From NCBI GenBank assembly GCA_041890495.1, contig CP169086.1, positions 2,170,001 through 2,234,000 on the forward strand: a stretch of 64,000 nucleotides of DNA, in the 5' to 3' direction. Shown here in pieces: positions 15,743 to 24,602 of the stretch. Source of the stretch: Escherichia boydii. Lineage in GTDB: Bacteria; Pseudomonadota; Gammaproteobacteria; Enterobacterales; Enterobacteriaceae. Position 1 is the stretch's first letter, and the number at the start of each line of letters is the position of its first letter. A program made the translations under genes and the position numbers. Below the pieces are notes generated by a model. The model worked only from the letters and a program-made list of their open reading frames with translations, had not been told where the DNA came from and did not search any database.

Positions 15743-18106
15743 ATGAAAACCCTGAAAAACTGGACCGTTGATACGCAGTCGGCAAACCATCTGGAACTGC
15801 TGGTCGATAACCAGCACCGCCTGTGCCTGTATGTGCTGGAAGAGAACCTGTTCCGCGTGCTGATCAAACGCAAAGGCGTGCTGGCGCTGGACCGCACCTG
15901 GAGCATCGCCCCGGAACAAGACGTGCCGTGGGAAGGTCGCCGTCGTGACGATATTAGCGGCTTCACCTGCCCGGCCTGGACGCTGACGCAGCAGGACGAC
16001 ACGTTAACCGTGGCAACCGAACAGCTGCGCGTCACCGTGCACCAGCCGCTGTGGCTGGAGTGGCACTACCGCAATGACGCGGGCGAGTGGCAGCCGCTGG
16101 TCAACGACCGTCCCACCAGCGCCTACCTGCTGAACGCCCACGGCGACGGCGTGGCGCACTACCTCAGCCGCCGCAAGGACGAGCGTCTCTACGGCCTGGG
16201 TGAGAAAGCGGGCGATCTGCAGCGCAACGGCAAACGCTACGAGATGCGCAACCTCGATGCCATGGGCTATAACGCCGCCAGCACCGACCCGCTGTACAAG
16301 CACATCCCGTTCACTATCGCCCGCCGCGATGACGTGAGCTACGGCCTGTTCTACGACAACCTGAGCAGCTGCTGGCTGGATCTGGGTAACGAAATCGACA
16401 ACTATCACACCGCCTATCGCCGCTGGCAGGCGGAAGCGGGCGATATCGACTACTACATCTTTACCGGTAAGCGCGTGCTGGACGTCACCAAAGCCTTTGT
16501 GCGCCTGACCGGGAAAACGCTGTTCGGACCGAAATGGAGCCTGGGCTATAGCGGCTCGACCATGCACTACACCGACGCGCCGGACGCGCAAAACCAGCTG
16601 ATGAACTTCATCCGCCTGTGCGAAGAACACGCCATTCCGTGCGACTCGTTCCAGCTCTCGTCCGGCTATACCTCCATCAACGGCAAGCGCTATGTCTTCA
16701 ACTGGAACTACGTCAAGGTGCCGCAGCCGAAGGTGATGAGCCAGGCGTTCCACGACGCGGGATTGAAGTTGGCCGCAAACATCAAGCCGTGCCTGCTGCA
16801 GGATCATCCGCGCTATCACGAAGTGGCGGAAAGCGGCCTGTTCATTCGCGATTCAGAAACCGATGCACCCGAACGTTCCAGCTTCTGGGATGACGAAGGA
16901 TCGCACCTCGACTTTACCAACCCGCAGACGGTGCAGTGGTGGCAGAACGGCGTCACCACGCAGCTGCTGGAAATGGGCATCGACTCCACCTGGAACGACA
17001 ACAACGAGTATGAAGTGTGGGACGGGGAAGCCCGCTGCTTTGGCTTCGGCAAAGAGATCGCCATCAAGCACATTCGCCCTGTGATGCCGCTGCTGATGAT
17101 GCGCGCCTCGCTGGAAGCGCAGCAGCGATTTGCGCCGGAAAAACGTCCGTATCTCATCTCCCGCTCCGGCTGCGCCGGGATGCAGCGCTACGTTCAGACC
17201 TGGAGCGGCGACAACCGCACCAACTGGGACACCCTGCGCTATAACATCCGTATGGGGCTGGGCATGAGCCTGTCCGGGCTGTTCAACGTCGGCCATGACG
17301 TGGGCGGTTTTTCCGGCGATAAGCCGGACGCCGAGCTGTTCGTGCGCTGGGTGCAGAACGGCGTGATGCACCCCCGCTTTACCATTCACTCGTGGAACGA
17401 TGACCACACGGTGAACGAACCGTGGATGTATCCGGGCGTCACGCCTGCCATTCGCGGCGCGGTTGAGCTGCGCTACCGCCTGCTGCCGTATCTCTACACC
17501 CTGCTCTGGCAGGCGCACGCCGACGACGAGCCGATGCTGCGCCCGACCTTCCTCGACCACGAGCACGATGCGCAGACCTTCGAAGAGTGCGATGACTTCC
17601 TGCTGGGCCGCGACCTGCTGGTCGCCAGCGTCGTCGAAGCCGGGCAGCGCGAGCGCCGCGTCTGGCTGCCGGATAACGCCACCGGCTGGTACGATTTTTA
17701 CACCCACGCGTGGTTCGCTGGCGGCCAGTCGATCGTTCTCGACGCGCCGCTGGAAAAACTGCCGCTGCTGGTGCGCGCCGGAGCCGGCCTGCCGTTGAGC
17801 GAGCGCATCACGCATGTAAATGCCGAAAAAGATACCACCCGCGAGCTGAAGCTGTTCCCGGTGAAGGGCGTCGGCACAACCTCCGGCATGCTGTTTGAAG
17901 ACGACGGCGAAAGCTGGGGCTACCAGAACGGCAATGCGCTGTGGGTGGAATGGGAAATGGTGTGCGATGGCGCAATCATCAACCTGAAGGTCAACGCGCG
18001 CGGGGATTATCGTCCGGCGTGGAAAGCGCTTAAGGTGTCGCTGCCTGTAGGGGAAAAACGTACGCTGCGGGTGAACGGGGTTGAAGGGAGCGAGTGGGTG
18101 GTGTAG
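15743..18106 (+). CDS. Glycoside hydrolase family 31 (alpha-glucosidase/alpha-xylosidase type)
   Basis: Predicted retaining alpha-glycosidase of 787 residues without a signal peptide, so probably cytoplasmic. The GH31 nucleophile is D419 in STWNDNNEYE and the acid/base is D490 in TWSGDN; DGES near the C-terminus belongs to the beta-sandwich domains. ATG 15743 is preferred; GTG 15728 would add five residues. Family 31 also includes alpha-1,4-glucan lyases, which make 1,5-anhydrofructose, but the presence of both hydrolase carboxylates and the shorter length favour a hydrolase. Located after the MFS gene under a LacI regulator. Confidence 0.88.
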   Translation: MKTLKNWTVDTQSANHLELLVDNQHRLCLYVLEENLFRVLIKRKGVLALDRTWSIAPEQDVPWEGRRRDDISGFTCPAWTLTQQDDTLTVATEQLRVTVHQPLWLEWHYRNDAGEWQPLVNDRPTSAYLLNAHGDGVAHYLSRRKDERLYGLGEKAGDLQRNGKRYEMRNLDAMGYNAASTDPLYKHIPFTIARRDDVSYGLFYDNLSSCWLDLGNEIDNYHTAYRRWQAEAGDIDYYIFTGKRVLDVTKAFVRLTGKTLFGPKWSLGYSGSTMHYTDAPDAQNQLMNFIRLCEEHAIPCDSFQLSSGYTSINGKRYVFNWNYVKVPQPKVMSQAFHDAGLKLAANIKPCLLQDHPRYHEVAESGLFIRDSETDAPERSSFWDDEGSHLDFTNPQTVQWWQNGVTTQLLEMGIDSTWNDNNEYEVWDGEARCFGFGKEIAIKHIRPVMPLLMMRASLEAQQRFAPEKRPYLISRSGCAGMQRYVQTWSGDNRTNWDTLRYNIRMGLGMSLSGLFNVGHDVGGFSGDKPDAELFVRWVQNGVMHPRFTIHSWNDDHTVNEPWMYPGVTPAIRGAVELRYRLLPYLYTLLWQAHADDEPMLRPTFLDHEHDAQTFEECDDFLLGRDLLVASVVEAGQRERRVWLPDNATGWYDFYTHAWFAGGQSIVLDAPLEKLPLLVRAGAGLPLSERITHVNAEKDTTRELKLFPVKGVGTTSGMLFEDDGESWGYQNGNALWVEWEMVCDGAIINLKVNARGDYRPAWKALKVSLPVGEKRTLRVNGVEGSEWVV

Positions 18107-18107
18107 T

Positions 18108-18152
18108 GCGGCCTGATGCCCTCACCCTGGCCCTCTCCCTCAGGGAGAGGGA
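18108..18152. repeat. CCTCTCCC palindromic repeat, copy 3
   Basis: CTGATGCCCTCACCCTGG followed by CCCTCTCCCT-ca-GGGAGAGGGA, directly after the GH31 stop. Here it lacks the AACGGCAACC hairpin. Confidence 0.7.
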
Positions 18153-18159
18153 ACAGAAC

Positions 18160-18196
18160 GTAGGCCGGGTAAGGCGAAGCCGCCACCCGGCTTTTT
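18160..18196. repeat. REP-like palindrome between GH31 and ybiT
   Basis: GCCGGGT-aaggcgaagccgcc-ACCCGGC then a T-run. It matches the classical enterobacterial REP pattern also seen at 41391-41425 and can terminate transcription of the MFS/GH31 operon. Confidence 0.65.
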
Positions 18197-18197
18197 T

Positions 18198-19793
18198 TTA
18201 GCCGTCGATCCCTTTACTACGCAGGTAATCTTCGTAATTACCGCTAAAGTCGATCACGCGTTCCGGGGTGATTTCCAGAATGCGGGTCGCCAGGGAGCTT
18301 ACGAACTCACGGTCGTGTGAAACAAAGATCAGCGTGCCCTGATACAGTTCCAGTGCCATGTTCAGCGACTCAATGGATTCCATATCCAGGTGGTTGGTCG
18401 GTTCGTCCATGATCAGAATGTTCGGCTTCTGCATCATTAACTTACCAAACAGCATCCGCCCTTTTTCCCCACCGGAAAGCACTTTAGCTGGCTTTTTGAT
18501 GTCGTCCTGGCTGAACAGCAAACGACCGAGAATACTGCGTACCGCCTGCTCGTCATCGCCTTCCTGCTTCCACTGGCTCATCCATTCGAACACGGTCAGA
18601 TCATTTTCAAACTCATATTCGTGGTCCTGAGCATAGTAACCAATGCGCGCGTTCTCAGACCATTTTACGGTGCCGCTGTCCGGTTGCAGATCGCCCACCA
18701 GCGTTTTCAGCAGCGTTGATTTACCGACGCCGTTGGTACCCAGTACCGCCAGTTTTTCCCCCACTTCCAGCAGCAGGTTGAGATTTTTAAACAGCGGACC
18801 GTTATCAAACCCTTTGGTCAGACCTTCCACTTCCAGCGCGTTACGGAACAGTTTCTTATCCTGTTCAAAACGGATGAACGGGTTCTGACGGCTGGAGGCT
18901 TTCACCTCTTCCAGTTTGATTTTATCAATCTGGCGCGCGCGCGAAGTTGCCTGGCGAGATTTCGAGGCGTTGGCGCTAAAGCGGCTAACGAAAGATTGCA
19001 ACTCAGCAATCTGCGCTTTCTTCTTGGCGTTATCGGCCAGCAGACGTTCACGCGCCTGGGTCGCCGCCGTCATGTACTCATCGTAGTTACCCGGATAAAC
19101 GCGCAGCTCGCCGTAATCCAGATCCGCCATGTGGGTACAGACCATGTTAAGGAAGTGACGGTCGTGCGAGATGATGATCATGGTGCTGTCACGCTCGTTC
19201 AGCACCTGTTCCAGCCAGCGAATGGTGTCGATGTCGAGGTTGTTGGTCGGTTCGTCGAGCAGGAGAATATCCGGATCAGCAAACAGCGCCTGCGCCAGAA
19301 GCACACGCAGCTTCCAGCCAGGAGCAACTTCACTCATCGGGCCGTAGTGCTGTTCCACTGGAATTCCCACGCCAAGCAACAGTTCACCGGCGCGAGCTTC
19401 CGCAGAGTAACCGTCCATTTCGCCGTATTTAACTTCCAGATCGGCCACTTTATAGCCGTCTTCTTCACTCATTTCCGGCAAAGCATAGATGCGGTCGCGC
19501 TCCTGCTTCACTTCCCACAACTCTTTATGCCCCATGATCACCGTATCCAGCACAGTGAACTCTTCAAAGGCAAACTGATCCTGACGCAGTTTACCAATGC
19601 GCTCGTTGGGATCGAGGGAAACGTTACCCAGCGTCGGCTCAAGGTCGCCGCCGAGGATCTTCATAAAGGTGGATTTACCACTACCGTTCGCGCCAATCAG
19701 GCCGTAACGGTTGCCGCCGCCAAATTTGACGGAAATGTTTTCAAACAACGGCTTACTGCCGAACTGCATGGTGACGTTACTGGAAACTAACAC
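18198..19793 (-). CDS. ybiT: YbiT, ABC-F family ATPase
   Basis: Soluble protein of 531 residues with two ABC domains and no membrane segments, the ABC-F architecture of ribosome-associated ATPases such as EttA. Both Walker A motifs (GANGSGKST, GTNGVGKST) and both Walker B/SDEPTNHLD-type motifs are visible, with a charged linker around residues 240-300. The start is GTG 19793 with AGGA 7 bp upstream, giving MLVSSN as in E. coli. The protein looks almost identical to E. coli YbiT except for the last residues (KGIDG), so the gene belongs to an E. coli-like block beginning near 18.23 kb. Confidence 0.93.
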   Translation of the reverse strand: MLVSSNVTMQFGSKPLFENISVKFGGGNRYGLIGANGSGKSTFMKILGGDLEPTLGNVSLDPNERIGKLRQDQFAFEEFTVLDTVIMGHKELWEVKQERDRIYALPEMSEEDGYKVADLEVKYGEMDGYSAEARAGELLLGVGIPVEQHYGPMSEVAPGWKLRVLLAQALFADPDILLLDEPTNNLDIDTIRWLEQVLNERDSTMIIISHDRHFLNMVCTHMADLDYGELRVYPGNYDEYMTAATQARERLLADNAKKKAQIAELQSFVSRFSANASKSRQATSRARQIDKIKLEEVKASSRQNPFIRFEQDKKLFRNALEVEGLTKGFDNGPLFKNLNLLLEVGEKLAVLGTNGVGKSTLLKTLVGDLQPDSGTVKWSENARIGYYAQDHEYEFENDLTVFEWMSQWKQEGDDEQAVRSILGRLLFSQDDIKKPAKVLSGGEKGRMLFGKLMMQKPNILIMDEPTNHLDMESIESLNMALELYQGTLIFVSHDREFVSSLATRILEITPERVIDFSGNYEDYLRSKGIDG

Positions 19794-19920
19794 AGGCGTA
19801 TCCTGAAAAGAGATATGACAAACCGCGCATTATGCCATAAGTCTGAAAGAAGATCCTGCTCCTCGCTTAAGGTCTACACTCAAGCCAAAGGCAAAAAATG
19901 TGATTTCGTACACATCTGAT

Positions 19921-19949
19921 TTCACTGTGAGCTGGAATGAACTTATAAT
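19921..19949 (+). promoter_or_regulatory. Candidate ldtB promoter
   Basis: TATAAT at 19944-19949 with TTCACT 17 bp upstream (19921-19926), 63 bp before the ldtB start. The gap 19794-20011 also contains the divergent ybiT promoter. Confidence 0.5.
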
Positions 19950-20011
19950 GCGCTTCCAATACTCTAATATTCTCAACCCAATGGCCTGCCAGGCACAAAA
20001 TCTCGCTTAAC

Positions 20012-20932
20012 ATGAATATGAAATTGAAAACATTATTCGCAGCGGCCTTCGCTGTTGTCGGCTTTTGCAGTACCGCCTCTGCGGTAACTTATCCTCTGCC
20101 AACCGACGGGAGTCGCCTGGTTGGTCAGAATCAGGTGATCACCATTCCTGAAGGTAACACTCAGCCGCTGGAGTATTTTGCCGCCGAGTACCAGATGGGG
20201 CTTTCCAATATGATGGAAGCGAACCCGGGTGTGGATACCTTCCTGCCGAAAGGCGGTACTGTACTGAACATTCCGCAGCAGCTGATCCTGCCGGATACCG
20301 TTCATGAAGGCATCGTCATTAACAGTGCTGAGATGCGTCTTTATTACTATCCGAAAGGGACCAACACCGTTATCGTGCTGCCGATCGGCATTGGTCAGTT
20401 AGGCAAAGATACGCCTATCAACTGGACCACCAAAGTTGAGCGTAAAAAAGCAGGCCCGACCTGGACGCCGACCGCCAAAATGCACGCAGAGTACCGCGCT
20501 GCGGGCGAACCGCTTCCGGCTGTCGTTCCGGCAGGTCCGGATAACCCGATGGGGCTGTATGCACTCTATATCGGTCGCCTGTATGCTATCCATGGCACCA
20601 ACGCCAACTTCGGTATCGGCCTGCGTGTAAGTCATGGTTGTGTGCGTCTGCGTAACGAAGACATCAAATTCCTGTTCGAGAAAGTACCGGTCGGTACCCG
20701 CGTACAGTTTATTGATGAGCCGGTAAAAGCGACCACCGAGCCAGACGGCAGCCGTTATATTGAAGTCCATAACCCGCTGTCTACCACCGAAGCCCAGATC
20801 AACAACAACGAAGTCGTTCCTGTTACGCTGAACAGCGCGGTACAGGCGGTAACGTCTCAGCCAGATGTTGAAACGGCGATTGTTGACCAGGCCGTTCAGA
20901 ACCGTTCCGGTATGCCGGTGCGTCTGAACTAA
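20012..20932 (+). CDS. ldtB: LdtB (YbiS), L,D-transpeptidase attaching Braun lipoprotein
   Basis: Periplasmic enzyme of 306 residues that links the C-terminal Lys of Lpp to meso-diaminopimelate in peptidoglycan. Residues 1-24 are a signal peptide ending ASA. A LysM-like region precedes the YkuD domain, whose active site is HGTN...SHGCVRL (catalytic Cys in SHGCVR). Up to about residue 260 it reads like E. coli YbiS; from AQINNNEVVPVTL onward the tail differs, so a mosaic junction lies near 20790, in the region after the catalytic domain. A strong bidirectional terminator follows. Confidence 0.94.
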   Translation: MNMKLKTLFAAAFAVVGFCSTASAVTYPLPTDGSRLVGQNQVITIPEGNTQPLEYFAAEYQMGLSNMMEANPGVDTFLPKGGTVLNIPQQLILPDTVHEGIVINSAEMRLYYYPKGTNTVIVLPIGIGQLGKDTPINWTTKVERKKAGPTWTPTAKMHAEYRAAGEPLPAVVPAGPDNPMGLYALYIGRLYAIHGTNANFGIGLRVSHGCVRLRNEDIKFLFEKVPVGTRVQFIDEPVKATTEPDGSRYIEVHNPLSTTEAQINNNEVVPVTLNSAVQAVTSQPDVETAIVDQAVQNRSGMPVRLN

Positions 20933-20944
20933 TCACGCGTATTA

Positions 20945-20977
20945 AAAAAGCGGGCCTCGTTGCCCGCTTTTTTTTAC
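20945..20977. terminator. Bidirectional terminator between ldtB and GntR gene
   Basis: AAAAAAGCGGGC-ctcgtt-GCCCGCTTTTTTTT. A-run and T-run flank the stem, so it serves both converging genes; it slightly overlaps the stop of the GntR gene (20974). Confidence 0.88.
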
Positions 20978-21690
20978 CCGTTATTCACGATCACAATCCC
21001 GCCGTGGTCGTACCGATAGTGACAGTGGGCATACTCCAGCGGCGTGCCATCTTCCAGATAAATGACCTGCTCCACCTCCAGCACCGGATCGGTTTCTTCG
21101 CAGACCAGATGCTCTCTGTCCAGCGCGCTGGGCTTAAGCGCCCGCACCACCCGGTATGACCCCATAATTTTCAGCCCCAGGGTCTCCTGAACGTACTGAA
21201 ATACCGAACCTTCAAGATGGTTTTTCGTCAGGCCCGGCACCAGATTCATCGGCATCACCGTGGAATCCAGCGACATCGGTTCGCCGTTCAGCAAACGCAG
21301 GCGAATGAAGTCGTAGATCGGCGCATCGGCATTAATCATCAGCGACGCCTGCTCTTTTTCGTTCGGGAAGCGCAGTTCGAAATGCACCACCTGGCTCGTA
21401 ACCTTACCCAGATGCGCCCAGGTTTTGGTCGCGCCAAAGTAGTCGCTGCCGGAGAGATCCCACTGCGAAAGCTGGAGGAAGTTTTTGCGGATGAACGTGC
21501 CCTGGCCCTGGCGGGTATAGACCAGCCCTTCGACGATCAGCTGGCGCATTGCCTGCTGGATGGTCATCCGGCTGGTGCTGAACTCCGCCGCCAGCGCAAA
21601 CTGGTCCGGGAGCGGTTCATGGGCGGCGTACTGCTGGCTGATAATGCGTTTCTTGATTTCCCGCGCTATGGTGATGTACTTCGCCGCCAT
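20974..21690 (-). CDS. GntR/HutC-family regulator of the beta-glucoside PTS operon
   Basis: Regulator of 238 residues: an N-terminal winged helix (FALAAEFSTSRMTIQQAMRQLIVEGLVYTRQGQGTF is the GntR pattern) and a C-terminal UTRA ligand domain, as in GmuR, TreR and YidP. It is the last gene of an operon with EIIC and GH1 on the same strand, 15 bp after the EIIC gene. The two ATGACTAGTCAT sites upstream of the GH1 gene are the expected type of HutC-subfamily operator, so it is probably a repressor induced by a phospho-sugar. No counterpart here in E. coli K-12. Confidence 0.87.
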   Translation of the reverse strand: MAAKYITIAREIKKRIISQQYAAHEPLPDQFALAAEFSTSRMTIQQAMRQLIVEGLVYTRQGQGTFIRKNFLQLSQWDLSGSDYFGATKTWAHLGKVTSQVVHFELRFPNEKEQASLMINADAPIYDFIRLRLLNGEPMSLDSTVMPMNLVPGLTKNHLEGSVFQYVQETLGLKIMGSYRVVRALKPSALDREHLVCEETDPVLEVEQVIYLEDGTPLEYAHCHYRYDHGGIVIVNNG

Positions 21691-21705
21691 CGTCCTTCCT
21701 TTCTG

Positions 21706-23028
21706 TTAGTTTTCTATCCCGCTGTTTTTCAAGGCCACTCGCTCGGCAATTTTGAGGAAAGGCAGGTAGAAGAATACACCAAATACGATGATTGCCAACT
21801 GCACCACCACCGCCCGCCAGTCTCCCACCGTGGCCAGCCAGGCGCTGAGAATCGGCGGCGTGGTCCACGGGATCATCACCACGCAGCGCGACATTAACCC
21901 CAGCGTGGTACAGAGCCAGGCGAAGTAAATGCCTATCGCAGGCAGCAGCACGAACGGGATCATCAGCGGCAGGTTAAACACGATCGGCAGGCCAAAAATC
22001 ACCGGCTCGTTGATGTTAAACAGGCCCGGCGCCAGCGACAGACGCGCCACCTGCTTAGCCGACTGTTGTCGGGAGAAGATAAAGATGGCGATCAGCAGCG
22101 ATATCGTGCTGCCCGTCCCGCCCACCATGCCAAAGGTCGGCACGAAGATGTTGTTGATGATGTGCGGAATGGGCTGGCCGTTGGCGAAGGCCAGCATGTT
22201 CTCGTTGGTATTGATCAGCAGGAACGGCTCCAGCACCACGCTGTTGACCACCGACTGATGAATGCCGAGCGTGAAGAGGAAGTTGCCGAAGCTGTAGATG
22301 AAAATCGTCCCCGGCAGGCTGGTGTTGATCAGCCGCAGCGGCTGCTGGATAAAGGTCGTAATGAGATGGATCAGATCCGTATGCAGCACGTTTGCCAGCA
22401 CAGCCGCCAGCACCGCGAACAGTGAGAGCGTGAGGATGGTCGGGATCAGCGCGGTAAAGGATTTGCTCACCGCCGGAGGCACGTTTTCCCCGAGGGAAAT
22501 GTGCAGCGCCTTCAGGCGCGAGATGACGATAAACAGTTCCGTTGAGAGCAGCCCGATCAGCACCCCGGCGAAAATCCCGGTGGAGCCGATATTGGCGAAC
22601 GTCAGCACCTGCGTCACGCTGACCGCAGCGTCGCTGCCGACGGGCGTAATCTGTAAGCGCATCGGCATCATAATGATAAAACTGCTGACGGCGATAATCA
22701 CTGCCGAGACCGGATTGTCGAAATCTTTGTTGCGCGCCAGCGACCAGGCAATCATCGGCGCCAGCAGCAGCGCGGCAATGTTCAGCGTGCCGTTGATAAT
22801 CGCCTCGCCCCACACTTTGAAATGTGCCAGCGTATCGCCGTGAAAAATCCACGGAAACACCACGTTGTTCACCAGCACCGCCAGACCAGCGAGGATGAAA
22901 ATGGGCATCACCGTGGCGAAGGCGTCGCGCAGGGAGCGAAGGTGCACCTGGTTTGCCAGGCGCGCCGAGAACTCGACAAACTTATCGACAAAGGACTGCA
23001 TGTGCGGTGTGATTTTTGTTTCAGACAT
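21706..23028 (-). CDS. PTS EIIC component, lactose/cellobiose family
   Basis: Inner-membrane sugar permease of 440 residues with about ten hydrophobic segments. The order of loops and the C-terminal PVIFGLPIVFNLPLMIPF/INEPVIF motif are typical of the lactose/N,N'-diacetylchitobiose (CelB/ChbC) EIIC family. It moves and helps phosphorylate a beta-glucoside, delivering the 6-phosphate to the GH1 enzyme encoded 51 bp upstream. No EIIA or EIIB gene is present in the operon, so phosphoryl transfer must come from components encoded elsewhere. Confidence 0.9.
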   Translation of the reverse strand: MSETKITPHMQSFVDKFVEFSARLANQVHLRSLRDAFATVMPIFILAGLAVLVNNVVFPWIFHGDTLAHFKVWGEAIINGTLNIAALLLAPMIAWSLARNKDFDNPVSAVIIAVSSFIIMMPMRLQITPVGSDAAVSVTQVLTFANIGSTGIFAGVLIGLLSTELFIVISRLKALHISLGENVPPAVSKSFTALIPTILTLSLFAVLAAVLANVLHTDLIHLITTFIQQPLRLINTSLPGTIFIYSFGNFLFTLGIHQSVVNSVVLEPFLLINTNENMLAFANGQPIPHIINNIFVPTFGMVGGTGSTISLLIAIFIFSRQQSAKQVARLSLAPGLFNINEPVIFGLPIVFNLPLMIPFVLLPAIGIYFAWLCTTLGLMSRCVVMIPWTTPPILSAWLATVGDWRAVVVQLAIIVFGVFFYLPFLKIAERVALKNSGIEN

Positions 23029-23079
23029 AGCGGAGTGTTCCCATCAATCAGTCACAAAAACGGCCCGGCAGCGTACGGC

Positions 23080-24456
23080 TTACATCTCGCGCCCGTTGGT
23101 ATGGATAACCTGTTTTAACCACGCGTAGCTCTTCTTCGGCACGCGCCTGAGGTCTTTCAGGTCGTGGTTTTCCCGGTTGACATAGACCACGCCGTAGCGC
23201 TTACGCATGTCGCCCTGGGAGCTGAGAATGTCGATCAACCCCCAGCCGAGGTAGCCGATCACCTCTGCCCCATCCTCGAACATCGCCTCCTTCATGGCCT
23301 CGATATGCGCCCGGTGGTAATCGATGCGGTAGGTGTCCTCAATCGGGTTCACCCCGTCCCAGGACTCAATCACCCCAATGCCGTTCTCGATCGGGAACAC
23401 AGGCAGGCGCCAGTCGTTGGCGTAGCGGGTGATGATGGTGCGGAAGCCCAGCGGATCGATCTGCCAGTTCCACTCGGTAGCCTTCAGGTACGGGTTATTT
23501 TTCTCACCGTGCAGCAGGTAATAATTCACCGGCGTGCCTTCCGGAATTGCATCGCTGTCCAGCGTTTTGCTGGCGTAGTAGCTGAAGGCCATATAATCGT
23601 TTCTGGTGCGCGCCAGCAGCGCGAGATCGTCTTCGCGGTAGATATCGCCAAAGCCCTCCTGCTCCACCACCGCCATCACCGCCGGGCTGTAGCCCTGCCC
23701 TGCGAAGACGCGCAGCAGGTTCTGGTTGAGGAATTCGTCATACTGCTGGGCGCAGAAGATATCGCGCGGTTTGCAGGTGGCCGGGTAGATCAGCTGGTGC
23801 GCCAGCATGCCGCCCATCAGCTGGCCCGGTTTCGTCTGGTGCAGGTATTCGGTCAGCGCCATGTGCGCCACCATGGTGTGGTGCTGCAGCTCGTACAGCT
23901 CGCGCAGGGTTTTCTCGCCTTTCATATAGCCGGAAATGCGGAACGCTTCCGGCATATGGAAGATGTTCTGTTCGTTGAAGGTCAGCCAGTACTTCACGCG
24001 GTCGCCATAGCAGTCGATCATCTTTTTGCCGTAGCGGATAAAGGCGTCCATCACGCGGCGGTCGTTGAAGCCGTTGTACTCCTGCGCCAGCGCGAGCGGC
24101 ATATCGAAATGGTACAGGCAGATCATCGGCTCGATGCCGCGGGCAATCAGATCGTCAATAAAGCGGTCGTAAAATGCTATGCCTTCGTCGTTGAACGGGC
24201 CGTCGCCCTGCGGGCAGACGCGGCTCCACGAGATCTGGAAGCGGTAGCAGTTCATGCCCAGATCCTGCATCAGGTCGAAATCCTCCCGGTAGCGGTGGTA
24301 GGAGTCGGTCGCCACTTTCCAGTCGGAGACGTTCTCCCCGGCTTCGCGAATGTCGTACACCGACATCCCTTTCCCGCCCTCGTTCCAGGCCCCTTCCGTC
24401 TGCATGCTGGACACCGAGTTGCCCCATAAAAAGTTGGCCGGCAGCTGATTGTTCAT
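23080..24456 (-). CDS. 6-phospho-beta-glucosidase, glycoside hydrolase family 1
   Basis: Cytoplasmic enzyme of 458 residues predicted to hydrolyse 6-phospho-beta-glucosides produced by the EIIC-dependent PTS. The GH1 acid/base is E162 in TFNEQN and the nucleophile is E357 in FPIENGIG; the N-terminal FLWGNSVSSMQTEGAW is the family signature. It starts at ATG 24456 after a strong GGGGGG ribosome site. First gene of the GH1-EIIC-GntR operon; close to BglA/AscB-type enzymes, but exact substrate (cellobiose, arbutin, salicin) is not decidable here. Confidence 0.92.
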   Translation of the reverse strand: MNNQLPANFLWGNSVSSMQTEGAWNEGGKGMSVYDIREAGENVSDWKVATDSYHRYREDFDLMQDLGMNCYRFQISWSRVCPQGDGPFNDEGIAFYDRFIDDLIARGIEPMICLYHFDMPLALAQEYNGFNDRRVMDAFIRYGKKMIDCYGDRVKYWLTFNEQNIFHMPEAFRISGYMKGEKTLRELYELQHHTMVAHMALTEYLHQTKPGQLMGGMLAHQLIYPATCKPRDIFCAQQYDEFLNQNLLRVFAGQGYSPAVMAVVEQEGFGDIYREDDLALLARTRNDYMAFSYYASKTLDSDAIPEGTPVNYYLLHGEKNNPYLKATEWNWQIDPLGFRTIITRYANDWRLPVFPIENGIGVIESWDGVNPIEDTYRIDYHRAHIEAMKEAMFEDGAEVIGYLGWGLIDILSSQGDMRKRYGVVYVNRENHDLKDLRRVPKKSYAWLKQVIHTNGREM

Positions 24457-24467
24457 GTCCCCCCTAT

Positions 24468-24501
24468 ATGACTAGTCATTTAAAATATCATGACTAGTCA
24501 T
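24468..24501. promoter_or_regulatory. Twin GntR operators ATGACTAGTCAT
   Basis: Two identical 12-bp perfect palindromes (24468-24479 and 24490-24501), centres 22 bp apart, i.e. two helical turns and the same DNA face. They lie between the proposed -10 and the ribosome site of the GH1 gene. Confidence 0.85.
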
Positions 24502-24527
24502 ATAGGCGAGAATGAAAGGACGATCAA
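24500..24527 (-). promoter_or_regulatory. Candidate promoter of the beta-glucoside operon
   Basis: On the minus strand, TTGATC (complement of 24522-24527), 16-bp spacer, CTATAT (complement of 24500-24505). The upstream operator abuts the -10, so a bound repressor would block initiation. Confidence 0.6.
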
Positions 24528-24562
24528 AGAGGAGGATCGTTTTTTGTGAGCAATGCGGGAAA

Positions 24563-24595
24563 AAAAGCCCCGGTAAGCGATGCACTACCGGGGCA
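24563..24595 (-). terminator. Terminator of aldo-keto reductase gene
   Basis: Hairpin GCCCCGGTA / TACCGGGGC followed, on the minus strand, by a run of T, just beyond the reductase stop at 24603. Confidence 0.85.
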
Positions 24596-24602
24596 AGAAA
24601 GG

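Noticed and set aside
16853..17815. 320-codon minus-strand frame
   Set aside because: Antisense shadow of the GH31 gene, whose catalytic residues prove the coding strand.
23164..24429. 421-codon plus-strand frame
   Set aside because: Antisense to the GH1 gene; no start signal or recognisable domain.
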